From Ktedonobacteria bacterium (GTDB taxonomy: Bacteria > Chloroflexota > Ktedonobacteria > Ktedonobacterales > JACDGC01): a stretch of 64,000 nt of DNA. Under the pieces are notes generated by a model. The model worked only from the letters and a program-made list of their open reading frames with translations, made no database searches and was not told where the DNA came from. This document shows, piece after piece, positions 50,141 through 59,538 of the stretch; the stretch's first letter is position 1, and the number at the start of each line of letters is the position of its first letter. The translations under genes and the position numbers were made by a program. Where the stretch lies: contig DAIDHM010000201.1 of the NCBI GenBank assembly GCA_027459705.1, positions 1 through 64,000 on the forward strand, given 5' to 3'.

Positions 50141-50161
50141 GGGTCAAAAGGAGAGAGCGCC

Positions 50162-50278
50162 GTGAAGGTTCGAGCATCAGTGAAGCCCCGTTGCGAAAAA
50201 TGTAAAGTCATTCGTCGCCAGCGGGTGGTTATGGTCATCTGCAGCAAAAATCCAAAGCATAAACAACGCCAGGGCTAG
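50162..50278 (+). CDS. rpmJ: 50S ribosomal protein L36 (GTG start, zinc-type)
   Basis: Read manually (below ORF-track size cut-off): [38 protein letters not shown]. Confidence 0.95.
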   Translation: MKVRASVKPRCEKCKVIRRQRVVMVICSKNPKHKQRQG

Positions 50279-50321
50279 GCGATGCGCCTAACTGGAATTC
50301 GACAGGTGAGGGGACAGGTGT

Positions 50322-50702
50322 ATGGCCCGTATCGCTGGCATCGAACTCCCCCGCGATAAGCGGGTTGAGATCGGCCTGACGTATATCTTTGGTATCGGAT
50401 TGACAACTAGCCGTCAGATTCTGGCAGCGACCTCTGTCAGCCCCGATATTCGCGTGAAAGATCTCAGCGAAGAACAGGTCAATCGCTTACGTGAGTATGT
50501 CGATCGCACGGTAAAAGTCGAAGGCGATCTGCGGCGCGAAGTGGATATGAACATCAAGCGCCTGATTGAGATCAACTGTTATCGCGGAATCCGTCATCGG
50601 CGGAATCTGCCAGTTCATGGCCAGCGAACGCGCACCAATGCGCGCACGCGGCGTGGCGTGAAGAAGACGGTGGCTGGCAAGAAGAAAGCCACGAAGAAAT
50701 AG
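50322..50702 (+). CDS. rpsM: 30S ribosomal protein S13
   Basis: [39 protein letters not shown]...[25 protein letters not shown]. Confidence 0.97.
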   Translation: MARIAGIELPRDKRVEIGLTYIFGIGLTTSRQILAATSVSPDIRVKDLSEEQVNRLREYVDRTVKVEGDLRREVDMNIKRLIEINCYRGIRHRRNLPVHGQRTRTNARTRRGVKKTVAGKKKATKK

Positions 50703-50711
50703 TGGAGGTTC

Positions 50712-51119
50712 GTGCCAGTCATGGCCGAGAAGACAAAAAAAGGACCACGCCCTCGGCGGCGTGAGCGCAAGTCTGTGCCGCAAGGCCAGGCCCATATTCA
50801 GGCGACCTTTAACAATACTATCGTAACCCTCACCGACCCCAATGGCAATGTCCTCGCGTGGGGTTCGGCGGGTTCCTCTGGTTTTAAAGGGTCGCGTAAA
50901 AGTACGCCATATGCCGCGCAGATTGCGGCAGAGAACGCTGCGCGTCGGGCTATGGATCATGGCCTCAGACGCATCGAGGTCTATGTGCGCGGACCTGGAT
51001 CGGGCCGCGAAGCAGCGATTCGCGCGCTGGCTTCCGCGGGTCTGTTGGTGACGACGATTGTCGATGTCACGCCGATTCCGCACAATGGTTGTCGTCCCCC
51101 GAAGCGCCGCCGCGTCTGA
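50712..51119 (+). CDS. rpsK: 30S ribosomal protein S11
   Basis: [53 protein letters not shown]...[18 protein letters not shown]. Confidence 0.97.
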   Translation: MPVMAEKTKKGPRPRRRERKSVPQGQAHIQATFNNTIVTLTDPNGNVLAWGSAGSSGFKGSRKSTPYAAQIAAENAARRAMDHGLRRIEVYVRGPGSGREAAIRALASAGLLVTTIVDVTPIPHNGCRPPKRRRV

Positions 51120-51234
51120 TGGACCGCGCGGCGCGTGCCTGTCAGTTCCCCCTGTTGGGAAGCAGGCAGGTATGTTCCATCGCGCCCCACCGGGCGCCAG
51201 ACATCGTATCAATCAGGGAGGTCCTGGGTTCAAT

Positions 51235-51864
51235 ATGGCCCGTTACACCGGTCCCGTCTGCCGATTATGTCGGCGCGAAAAGGTGAAGTTGTTCCTCAAA
51301 GGCGATCGCTGCATGAGTCGCAAATGCGCGATTGATCGCAACAACACACCTCCTGGCCAGCATGGTCAAGCGCGCCAGCGCAAAATCTCTGGCTATGGTC
51401 AGCAGTTGCGCGAGAAACAAAAAGTCCGTCGTACGTATGGTATCCTGGAGCGCCAGTTCCGGCGCACCTTCACCACCGCTGCCAAACGCGCCGGCAAGAC
51501 CAGCGATAACTTTTTGCAACTCCTGGAAAGCCGCCTGGACAATGTCATCTATCGCCTGGGATTCGCCGATTCACGCTCACAGGCACGCCAGCTCGTAACC
51601 CATGGCCATTTCAATATCAATGGCCGCAAGACGGATATCCCGTCCTACATTGTCAAGCCGGGCGACCAGATCGTGGTACGCGATCATAGCAAAAACAACG
51701 AGTACTTCAAGACACGGGCACTCCTGCTCACGCAGAAGGCAGTTCCCGGTTGGTTGCGGCTGGACATCGCCGGATTGGCTGGCCAGGTCCTTACACCGCC
51801 CTCTCGCCAGGATTTCGAGGCGCCGTTCAACGAGGCGCTCGTGGTCGAGTATTATCAGCGCTAG
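51235..51864 (+). CDS. rpsD: 30S ribosomal protein S4 (zinc-type)
   Basis: [45 protein letters not shown]...[36 protein letters not shown]. Confidence 0.97.
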   Translation: MARYTGPVCRLCRREKVKLFLKGDRCMSRKCAIDRNNTPPGQHGQARQRKISGYGQQLREKQKVRRTYGILERQFRRTFTTAAKRAGKTSDNFLQLLESRLDNVIYRLGFADSRSQARQLVTHGHFNINGRKTDIPSYIVKPGDQIVVRDHSKNNEYFKTRALLLTQKAVPGWLRLDIAGLAGQVLTPPSRQDFEAPFNEALVVEYYQR

Positions 51865-51883
51865 CCTGAAGGAGCGTATCTCC

Positions 51884-52885
51884 GTGTTGCAACTTGAGAT
51901 CACTCAACCGCATGTGTCGGCATCGAATGTGGAAAACAATTACGGCCGCTTTGTGATCGAGCCGCTGGAGACAGGGTATGGGCATACTCTGGGAAACTCC
52001 TTGCGGCGCGTGCTGTTGTCGTCATTGCCAGGAGCTGCGGTGACGTCCATCAAGATCGATGGCGTGAGTCACGAGTTCCAAGCTATTCCGCACGTGAAAG
52101 AAGACGTCACGGAGATCGTCCTCAACATCAAGCGGCTACGCCTGACCTCGTTATCCGATGGCCCAGTCGAAATGCGACTGGACATCCAAGGTGAGACGAT
52201 TGTGACCGCGGCTGATATTCAGGCGCCCAGCCCCGTCACGATTATCACCCCAGAGCTCCAGATCGCGACCCTGGATTCCCCTGATGCGCGGCTGAGCATG
52301 GTGTTGGTTGTCGAGCAAGGACGTGGCTATCGCCAGGTGGATACGAAGGACGATCAGCCAATCGGACAGATACCCGTCGATGCGATTTTTACCCCAATCA
52401 CGCGGGTCAACTATATTGTCGAAAACACGCGCGTCGGCCAGATGACCAACTATGACCGGGTTGTGATGGAGATCTGGACGGATGGTTCAATCACGCCGGA
52501 AGATGCGCTGCATCAGTCGGCGCAGATTCTGGTGCGACACTTTGCTTTTATCGGCAACCAGCCGCAAGAAGAAGCCGTGCCCACGGAGTCAGGTAAGCCA
52601 TCGCCGTCGCTCTCGACGATTCCCATCCCGGCGCATGTCTATGATATGTCGATTGAATCGCTTGAGCTTTCGGTGCGCGCCTACAATTGTTTGAAGCGCA
52701 GTAACATCACCAAAATCGGACAGGTCCTCTCGATGACCCAGGATGACCTGATGGCAGTGCGCAATTTTGGCGAGAAGAGTCTCGTTGAGCTGCGCGAGAA
52801 ACTACTGGAACGAAATCTCTTGCCAACCCCTGCCCAGATCGCTCAGGCGAATGGGTCAGGTCGTGGCAATCATTCGGAGGACTGA
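51884..52885 (+). CDS. rpoA: DNA-directed RNA polymerase subunit alpha (GTG start)
   Basis: YGRFVIEPLETGYGHTLGNSLRRVLLSSLPGAAVTSIKIDGVSHEF; alpha-CTD ELSVRAYNCLKRSNITKIGQVLSMTQDDLMAVRNFGEKSLVELREKL. Confidence 0.97.
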   Translation: MLQLEITQPHVSASNVENNYGRFVIEPLETGYGHTLGNSLRRVLLSSLPGAAVTSIKIDGVSHEFQAIPHVKEDVTEIVLNIKRLRLTSLSDGPVEMRLDIQGETIVTAADIQAPSPVTIITPELQIATLDSPDARLSMVLVVEQGRGYRQVDTKDDQPIGQIPVDAIFTPITRVNYIVENTRVGQMTNYDRVVMEIWTDGSITPEDALHQSAQILVRHFAFIGNQPQEEAVPTESGKPSPSLSTIPIPAHVYDMSIESLELSVRAYNCLKRSNITKIGQVLSMTQDDLMAVRNFGEKSLVELREKLLERNLLPTPAQIAQANGSGRGNHSED

Positions 52886-52886
52886 C

Positions 52887-53525
52887 GTGCGGCACCGGAA
52901 GGCGGGCAACCGTATCAATATGCCAGAACCACGTCGCCGAGCGGCATTCCGTAGTCTGATCGAAGGGCTCATTCGCTATGAGCACGTGACGACGACGGAA
53001 GCGCGCGCCAAGGCGATTAAGGCCGAGGCAGAGCGACTCATCACCATTGCGCTCAATGGTCACAAACGCGCGCTGGCGCATATCCGCGAGGTCGTGGAAG
53101 ACGACGCGCTGGTATTGCCATTGTGGGAACTGGCTGGCGAGGCAAATTTCTCATTGACGACCGAGATTCCCACCAATGAGGAGCGTGCGGCAGCCAATCG
53201 TTACCCTGTGCGTGAAGAGGTGTTACAGCAGAAACGCGCGGATCTGGAAGATCGCAAAAAGCGGCTGCGCCAGCTCATTCGCGACGATGAGAAGGCCAGT
53301 GCTGGTTTGCAGGCCGCGCGCGAGGGTCGTGTGATTGAACTGCATGCGCGCCGGACGATCTTGAAACATCTTCCGAGCAAGATTGCTGTCAGCAAATTGT
53401 TCGATCCCGCTTTTTTTGAACGATTCGAACACCGCGCGGGTGGTTATACGCGTTTGACACGCGTCGGTCGCCGCGTCGGCGATGGCTCGGAGATGGTCCG
53501 CTGGGAATTGATCCAGGAATCCTAA
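52887..53525 (+). CDS. rplQ: 50S ribosomal protein L17 with a long internal insertion
   Basis: VRHRKAGNRINMPEPRRRAAFRSLIEGLIRYEHVTTTEARAKAIKAEAERLITIALNG ... HARRTILKHLPSKIAVSKLFD...RFEHRAGGYTRLTRVGRRVGDGSEMVRWELI. Confidence 0.94.
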   Translation: MRHRKAGNRINMPEPRRRAAFRSLIEGLIRYEHVTTTEARAKAIKAEAERLITIALNGHKRALAHIREVVEDDALVLPLWELAGEANFSLTTEIPTNEERAAANRYPVREEVLQQKRADLEDRKKRLRQLIRDDEKASAGLQAAREGRVIELHARRTILKHLPSKIAVSKLFDPAFFERFEHRAGGYTRLTRVGRRVGDGSEMVRWELIQES

Positions 53526-53556
53526 GCTTCCTGGAATCAATGCTGGTGAGGACGAA

Positions 53557-54372
53557 GTGATGGCGATTGCGCTGTTGGTGGCCTACGATGGCACAGACTA
53601 TCATGGCTATCAGCGGCAACCCATCGATCATGGTCCTACGATTCAGGGGACATTAGAGGCGGCACTGGCACGGGTACACAGCGCGCCAGTCGCGACGATG
53701 GCGGCGGGCAGGACGGACGCGGGTGTACATGCGTCTGGCCAGGTAGTAATATTTCAGGCTCAACGTCCCGCGCGATTCACGCCAGCAGATTGGCAACGCG
53801 CCTTGAACGCTCTGTTACCGGCAAGCATCGCCGTGCGGGCGGCGACCGAAGTCGCAGACACCGTACACGCGCGATTCACCGCTACCGAGCGAATCTATCG
53901 CTACCAGGTCTTGCAGGACGTGTCGCGTGATCCTTTGCGAGAGCGCTATGCCTGGCGCGTGCCGAAGGTGTTGAACCTCACCATCCTGAGGGCGGCTTGT
54001 GAGGCCCTGCGTGGGGTGCATGATTTCGCGGCCTTTGGCCAGAACCCAGATGACCAACCGGGTCAGCCACGTGGCAGTACGGTCCGCGACCTGCGGGTAG
54101 CCCACGCCTGGCGCGAGGGCGATGTGGTCTGGTTTGAAGTCGCGGCGAACGCATTCTTAACTGGCATGGTCCGGCGGTTGGTCAGCACCTGGGTGTTGGC
54201 TGGCCTCGGCAAATTATCCGTGGAGGATGTCACGGCGATTCTCGCCGCACGACAGCTCAACCATAAAGGAACACTGGCACCCGCATGCGGCTTGTGCCTG
54301 ACGCGGGTCAGATATCCATCTGGCACGATCACGTGGCCAGCACACCACACAGAGAACGAGGATCCGTTATGA
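53557..54372 (+). CDS. truA: tRNA pseudouridine(38-40) synthase
   Basis: [64 protein letters not shown]. Confidence 0.95.
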   Translation: MMAIALLVAYDGTDYHGYQRQPIDHGPTIQGTLEAALARVHSAPVATMAAGRTDAGVHASGQVVIFQAQRPARFTPADWQRALNALLPASIAVRAATEVADTVHARFTATERIYRYQVLQDVSRDPLRERYAWRVPKVLNLTILRAACEALRGVHDFAAFGQNPDDQPGQPRGSTVRDLRVAHAWREGDVVWFEVAANAFLTGMVRRLVSTWVLAGLGKLSVEDVTAILAARQLNHKGTLAPACGLCLTRVRYPSGTITWPAHHTENEDPL

Positions 54373-54842
54373 CCACCTATAGCGCGCGACAGGCGGAGCT
54401 TGATCCCCGCTGGTACATTTTCGACGCGCAAGGGCAGGTGTTGGGTCGGCTGGCCTCGCGCATCGCGGCGGTTTTGCGCGGGAAACATAAGCCAACCTTC
54501 ACGCCCAATCTGATGACGGGCGATTTTGTCATCGTCATCAATGCCGAGAAAATTGAAGTCACGGGCAATCGCCTGGATAGCAAAATGTACTATCGCCACT
54601 CCGGATATCCGGGTGGTTTGAAGTCGCAGACCCTGCGTGAGGTGATGGCTCGCCATCCCGACCGGGCGATTGAGGAAGCCGTCAAAGGGATGTTGCCACA
54701 GAATCGCACCCGCGACTTTTTATTGAAGCGCTTGAAGGTGTATGCTGGGCCAGACCATCCCCATGCCGCGCAGAAACCCGTCCTCTGGACGGAACCCACA
54801 CCGGGTACGTTCCAGGATATTGTGCGCGAGGGAGAGGCGTAA
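54369..54842 (+). CDS. rplM: 50S ribosomal protein L13
   Basis: [70 protein letters not shown]. Confidence 0.97.
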   Translation: MTTYSARQAELDPRWYIFDAQGQVLGRLASRIAAVLRGKHKPTFTPNLMTGDFVIVINAEKIEVTGNRLDSKMYYRHSGYPGGLKSQTLREVMARHPDRAIEEAVKGMLPQNRTRDFLLKRLKVYAGPDHPHAAQKPVLWTEPTPGTFQDIVREGEA

Positions 54843-54845
54843 ATC

Positions 54846-55268
54846 ATGGCTCGAGCAACAACCACGAACACGACCGCGAACTACATTCCAGCCGTCGGGC
54901 GCCGCAAGACTGCCGTAGCCCGTGTCCGGCTCTTCCCAGAAGGCGAAGGTAACTTCACGATCAACGGTAAAGATGCCAAAACGTATTTCGGTGGTCGTGA
55001 TACACTCCTGGCGACGATCCGCCAGCCACTCCAGGTTCTGGAGATGGATAACCGTTATACCATCACCGTGAAGGTGGTCGGTGGCGGGGTGAGCGGCCAG
55101 GCGGGTGCGATTCGCCACGCTGTGGCTCGCGCGCTCCTCAAGGTGGACGAAGAGGTTCGTCAGACGCTCCGTAAGAATGGCTTCTTGACGCGCGACCCGC
55201 GCGTCAAAGAGCGCAAGAAGTATGGCTTGAAGCGCGCTCGCAAGGCGCCGCAGTATACGAAGCGCTAA
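54846..55268 (+). CDS. rpsI: 30S ribosomal protein S9
   Basis: AVGRRKTAVARVRLFPEGEGNFTINGKDAKTYF...GGVSGQAGAIRHAVARALLKVD...DPRVKERKKYGLKRARKAPQYTKR. Confidence 0.97.
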   Translation: MARATTTNTTANYIPAVGRRKTAVARVRLFPEGEGNFTINGKDAKTYFGGRDTLLATIRQPLQVLEMDNRYTITVKVVGGGVSGQAGAIRHAVARALLKVDEEVRQTLRKNGFLTRDPRVKERKKYGLKRARKAPQYTKR

Positions 55269-55289
55269 TCCGCTTTATCGAGGACTGCG

Positions 55290-55344
55290 TCCACATAGCA
55301 AAGGGGAGATGCTCCAGTCGAGCATCTCCCCTTTGCTATGTGGA
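55290..55344. terminator. Hairpin between convergent rpsI and SDR gene
   Basis: Perfect 25-bp stem TCCACATAGCAAAGGGGAGATGCTC / GAGCATCTCCCCTTTGCTATGTGGA, loop CAGTC. Confidence 0.85.
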
Positions 55345-55414
55345 TTCTTGAGAGGCAGCGTGGCGCGCTGTCGCGAGCGCGAGTTGCTCTGCGCTTCCCC
55401 TCTCCAACGCAGCG

Positions 55415-56182
55415 CTAGGCCGCGCCCCAGCCGTGGTCCACCGGCAGGATCGCTCCATTGATATTGCTGGCGGCGTCTGACGCCAGGAACGTGATGACCG
55501 ATGCGATCTCGTCCGGGGTCGCCGTGTAGCCCGCGGCCTTGATGCCATGGAGACTCGTCATCACGCGCTCTAATCCAGCCTGGTTCGGCGTGTTGCCGCC
55601 GATGCCGATCGCGGTCTGGACACCGCCGGGGCAGACCGCGTTGCAGCGAATGCCCTGGTCGCCATAGTGAAAGGCGATGCTGCGGGTCAGTCCAATCAAT
55701 CCATGCTTCGAGACGGTATACGCCGTACCAGCGGCGCTACCGCGCAGACCTGCTTCGGAGTCGGTGTTGACAATGCTGCCTCCGCCTTGCGCAATCATCC
55801 GGGGGATGGCGGCGCGACAGGCCAGAAATGGTCCGGTCAGATTCACGCCGAGGACGCGATCCCAGAGTTCCAACGGAACGTCTGCCGCTGGCGTCATGAG
55901 GTCCATGATCCCTGCGTTGTTGCAGAGGATGTCCAATCGTCCATACGTCGAGAAGGCGGTGTCGATCATGCGTTCGGCGTCGGCTGCTACCGCGACATTG
56001 ACGACCACCGCAGTGGCATCGCCACCCTGGTCGCGGATCTCCGCGACCAGAGCGTGCAGTGGGCCTTCGACGATATCGGTCGCGATGACTCGCGCGCCAT
56101 CTGCGATGCACTGCTGAACAATCGATTTGCCAATACCAGAACCAGCCCCCGTCACCAGGGCCACTTTTCCCGAAAATCGCAT
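55415..56182 (-). CDS. SDR family oxidoreductase
   Basis: KVALVTGAGSGIGKSIVQQC, LCNNAGIMDL, YTVSKHGLIGLTRS; start set at 56182 rather than 56275. Confidence 0.9.
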   Translation of the reverse strand: MRFSGKVALVTGAGSGIGKSIVQQCIADGARVIATDIVEGPLHALVAEIRDQGGDATAVVVNVAVAADAERMIDTAFSTYGRLDILCNNAGIMDLMTPAADVPLELWDRVLGVNLTGPFLACRAAIPRMIAQGGGSIVNTDSEAGLRGSAAGTAYTVSKHGLIGLTRSIAFHYGDQGIRCNAVCPGGVQTAIGIGGNTPNQAGLERVMTSLHGIKAAGYTATPDEIASVITFLASDAASNINGAILPVDHGWGAA

Positions 56183-56307
56183 ATGTTTCTCCCTCAAACG
56201 AGCAATGTCACTCCACGACTTGCTGCTGATAAGATTGTATGCCCCGGGCAGTGGCTGGAGGTTCACAATCTGCACACACCTACTGGCAGATAGTCAGTGA
56301 AAGCTCT

Positions 56308-56502
56308 TCAGAAACAGCAACTATCCTTAAACCCGCAACGCGGGCAGATGGTCGTGCTGCCGCCGCGGAGGTCAGGCATCAGGTAACCACAGGCAGGGCA
56401 ATCCATCATCCCTCCCAGCGGAGGCTCAGGGTGCGGATCAATATCTGGGGCTGGCTCGATGGCTGGCGGATCTGGTGAGCGAGGTGGATGGTTCGGATTC
56501 AT
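56308..56502 (-). CDS. Small proline-rich zinc-ribbon protein
   Basis: CPACGYLMPDLRGGSTTICPRCGFKDSCC; directly follows xseB on the same strand with overlap at 56502. Confidence 0.6.
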   Translation of the reverse strand: MNPNHPPRSPDPPAIEPAPDIDPHPEPPLGGMMDCPACGYLMPDLRGGSTTICPRCGFKDSCCF

Positions 56503-56783
56503 CAGGATTCGACCTCGACATCACGCAGCATGAGACTCTCCCCATCTTCACTTTCCAGGACTTGCACGCGGAGCTGGGCGGCATCGAGCAGCGCGTTGCA
56601 GCGCCTGGCGAGCTGCATACCGCGCTCGAAAGCCGCGATGGTTTGATCGAGGGGCAGTTCCCCATGTTCCAATTGGGTAATGACGACTTGCATCTGATTG
56701 AAAGCATCTTCAAATGGCAAGGTATCGATCGGCGAAGGCGTGTTGGCGGCAGCGGAGCGCTTTGTCGCGCGCGGATGTGTCAT
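56502..56783 (-). CDS. xseB: Exodeoxyribonuclease VII small subunit
   Basis: LPFEDAFNQMQVVITQLEHGELPLDQTIAAFERGMQLARRCNALLDAAQLRVQVL; start at 56783 preferred. Confidence 0.88.
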   Translation of the reverse strand: MTHPRATKRSAAANTPSPIDTLPFEDAFNQMQVVITQLEHGELPLDQTIAAFERGMQLARRCNALLDAAQLRVQVLESEDGESLMLRDVEVES

Positions 56784-56977
56784 GGTCGTCACCTCACATA
56801 TCCTTATGGGGCACCATCGGGCGCCAGCCGGATCGCGTCTGGCGGGTTGAGCGCCGTGCAAACTGTGTGCATCACACAGGTATAGAGGTAGTGTACAAAG
56901 ATTGCATAGCGAGCGTCAAACGGTCAGGGATCATGGAGAGGGCAAGAATAGGCGGTAATTGGTCCTCGCATAGACGA

Positions 56978-57010
56978 GGTGGGCCTCTTCCTCAAAGGAA
57001 AAGGCCCACC
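56978..57010 (-). terminator. Hairpin downstream of GNAT gene
   Basis: GGTGGGCCTCTTCC-TCAAA-GGAAAAGGCCCACC, one mismatch. Confidence 0.65.
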
Positions 57011-57022
57011 GCAGTGACAGAT

Positions 57023-57586
57023 TTATTCCTGGACGGTAGTCAGGGTAAGTGGTGTGGTGGCCTCATCATGCAGCAACGGATTCTCAATGCTGCCGACCAC
57101 CCACTCTGGTTCGAAAGGATCACTGACCAGGTGCATACCGAGGCGGCGCATCAGATTGATCGAACGGCGATTCTCGATGGCCGCGGTCGAGACGATGCGC
57201 CGTAGGCGCAGATCCTCGAAGCCATAGCGGATAATCTCGTGGCCAGCCTCGCTGATGTAGCCCTGGCCCCACTCAGCGCGGTCCAGCGCGAAGAACATCT
57301 CGACCTCGGGCGACTTAAAGATTCCGTGGTCCAGCAATAATAATTGCAAGCCACAGTAGCCAATGATAGCCTCATCGCTCTTGCGGACCACGGCCATCTG
57401 GCCAAAGCGGGCATTATGATAGGCCCCATCTTTGAAGATCAAAAATGACCGGGTCTCCTCGAAGGTGCGTGGACGGCCGGGGTCATGGACCCAGATGTCG
57501 GGGTGGCTGAGGATGGCATAGATACGATCCAGGTCGTTGTCCTGAAACGGACGTAGAATAAGACGTTCCGTCTCCAGCTGTTTCAT
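57023..57586 (-). CDS. GNAT family N-acetyltransferase (RimJ/RimL-like)
   Basis: METERLILRPFQDNDLDRIYAILSHPDIW...EVEMFFALDRAEWGQGYISEAGHEIIRYGFEDLRLRRIVSTAAIENRRSINLMRRLGM. Confidence 0.92.
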   Translation of the reverse strand: MKQLETERLILRPFQDNDLDRIYAILSHPDIWVHDPGRPRTFEETRSFLIFKDGAYHNARFGQMAVVRKSDEAIIGYCGLQLLLLDHGIFKSPEVEMFFALDRAEWGQGYISEAGHEIIRYGFEDLRLRRIVSTAAIENRRSINLMRRLGMHLVSDPFEPEWVVGSIENPLLHDEATTPLTLTTVQE

Positions 57587-57889
57587 GTTCTGCCTCTTTG
57601 TGACGATAATGCCGCGGTCGCTACGATCTTTGCGCGCATCACGTCAAAAGCACACACCACCATGGTGCGGACCGTGAACGATGACGTGTCAGACGATCCC
57701 CTGTCGCGTGCCAAGACAATTCGAAGTGCCAGGCCTGGCAAGTCGGAAAGAGAGGACGAACTGCATGCGATCCACCCTTCCCTAGCGCACGCGCGCACCG
57801 GATAAACTTTCGGATATTTCGGCATTTGCCGCGTGTGAGTGTATTGTGACGCAGGTTGACGCTGCTGTCAAGTGGTATGGGCGACGCGA

Positions 57890-58324
57890 TCACTGCTCAT
57901 CTTCAATTTCTCGCGCAATGGACGGGTGGCGCGCCATCGTTTGGCGCACCTGACCGACCACATCGGCGGTGAACTTGGAGTTTGCAAGGATACGGGTCGC
58001 ACCGGCGTCCCGCGCCCGCTGTTGCCCAGCCAGATCGACATGCGACCCATAGGCCAGCACGGCGATGTCGGCGGCATGCGCGGCGCGGATCACCGCCTCC
58101 CAATCGACAGCGGGGAGACCGAACCTGACGACGAGACAGACCACCGCGGGTGTCGCCGTCGCGCGGATGCGCAATGCCGTCGCGTCGGGGAGCGGGGAGC
58201 GCGTTTTGATCAGCTCCACGGTGTAGCCCGCCGCCTGGAGCGGCTCGCGCACTTTTACCACAAAGAAGAGGTCGGGTTCCAGGAGCAGGATCGTGCCTCG
58301 CGAATCAATCATCTGAGCGCTCAT
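57890..58324 (-). CDS. Hypothetical protein, possible response-regulator receiver-like fold
   Basis: ILLLEPDLFFVVKVREPLQAAGYTVELIK...VAIRAAHAADIAVLAYGSHVDLAGQQRARDAGATRILANSKF pattern; divergent. Confidence 0.5.
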   Translation of the reverse strand: MSAQMIDSRGTILLLEPDLFFVVKVREPLQAAGYTVELIKTRSPLPDATALRIRATATPAVVCLVVRFGLPAVDWEAVIRAAHAADIAVLAYGSHVDLAGQQRARDAGATRILANSKFTADVVGQVRQTMARHPSIAREIEDEQ

Positions 58325-58818
58325 AGACTGGTCGTTTGAATTGTTCGGCGAGTTCCGCGTTCATGAGCGTAATCTGTCGCCAGAGGTCCGGGGGATAGCT
58401 GTGCTTACTTTCCGCGCAGTAGGGTTTATCGCAAGGCCGATCGTGGCTTACTTCGAAGACCAGATTCTCCCCTTCGACCGTGATCCAGATATGTTTGCGC
58501 GAATAGCCATCGCCCCATTTCAGGAGCAAGCCGCGATCATACTCATCAAAACGCCCCAGTCCATAGAGGAAATCGCGATTGAAGAACTGGAGTAGCGAGC
58601 GGATACGGCTGGCATCCACGATCCGCGCGACATCGGGCGCCATGGTCGTAGTCGCATCATGATGGAGATCTTGCTGCGGGATGCGCAACTGCCGCGAGGA
58701 TCCCTGGGCGTCGACGATCATCTCGTGAATTGCGGCGGCCTCATCATCCTTCAGACTGCGTCCCTGCCCGACGATCGGATCTTTCTTGCCCCGTGGTCCC
58801 TGGTGGTTCGGTCGTTGC
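58305..58818 (-). CDS. Hypothetical protein
   Basis: Intact ORF, ATG at 58818 (MQRPNHQGPRGKKD), 3' end overlaps the start of 57890-58324. Confidence 0.55.
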
Positions 58819-58836
58819 ATGGTGTGCTCCTCTCTC

Positions 58837-59244
58837 TCAAACGCGAGGCGTCTCCGCGACGAGCGCATCGGCCTCGATCTCGACTAGCATCGCCGGATCG
58901 ATCAAACGTGCGACTTCCACCATGGTGGTCACCGGGCGGATGCCGCGGAATGCCTCGCCATGTGCGCGCCCGACCGCTTCCCATTGGCTGATATCGGTCA
59001 CATAGATCCGGGTGCGGATGACGTCCGCTAGACTGGCGCCAGCGGCATGCAGGGCGCGGTCAATGTTGCGGATCGCCTGGACGGCCTGGGCATAAGCATC
59101 CCCGACGCCAACCACCTGCCCTTGATCATCGGTCGCGGTGGTGCCAGCGACGGCGATCACATTGCCCAGCCGGACCGCGCGGGCATAGCCGACAATCGGT
59201 TCATAGGGACTCGAGCCACTGATCACTCGCCGTGTTGTCGCCAT
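58837..59244 (-). CDS. RidA family protein
   Basis: [77 protein letters not shown]. Confidence 0.92.
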   Translation of the reverse strand: MATTRRVISGSSPYEPIVGYARAVRLGNVIAVAGTTATDDQGQVVGVGDAYAQAVQAIRNIDRALHAAGASLADVIRTRIYVTDISQWEAVGRAHGEAFRGIRPVTTMVEVARLIDPAMLVEIEADALVAETPRV

Positions 59245-59538
59245 CTGCTTCCCTTTCTGATACCGCCAACAGATTGTCCTATCCCCTTATACGATAGTGT
59301 ATCATCCCGCAATCCGCCAGATCGCGATCCGCGCACATTTCGCGGACCAGATGTCGTTTGAGAACGCTGCACTGATAGCTGGCAACGGCGCAATATGTTC
59401 GCTGGTGACGTATACTTATAAATATCCTGGCAACAGATATCCTCGTTTTTCCGACCAGGTGAGAATTGTCCGCGGTTTCGTCGGATGCAGGCGCAATGCC
59501 GCGCCAGTAGTCCTTGCTCCACTGAGAGGGGTAGCGCT

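Noticed and set aside
51058-51234. Track's upstream extension of S4 (51058 start)
   Set aside because: Overlaps rpsK and lacks S4 similarity; ATG 51235 starts the canonical MARYTGP.
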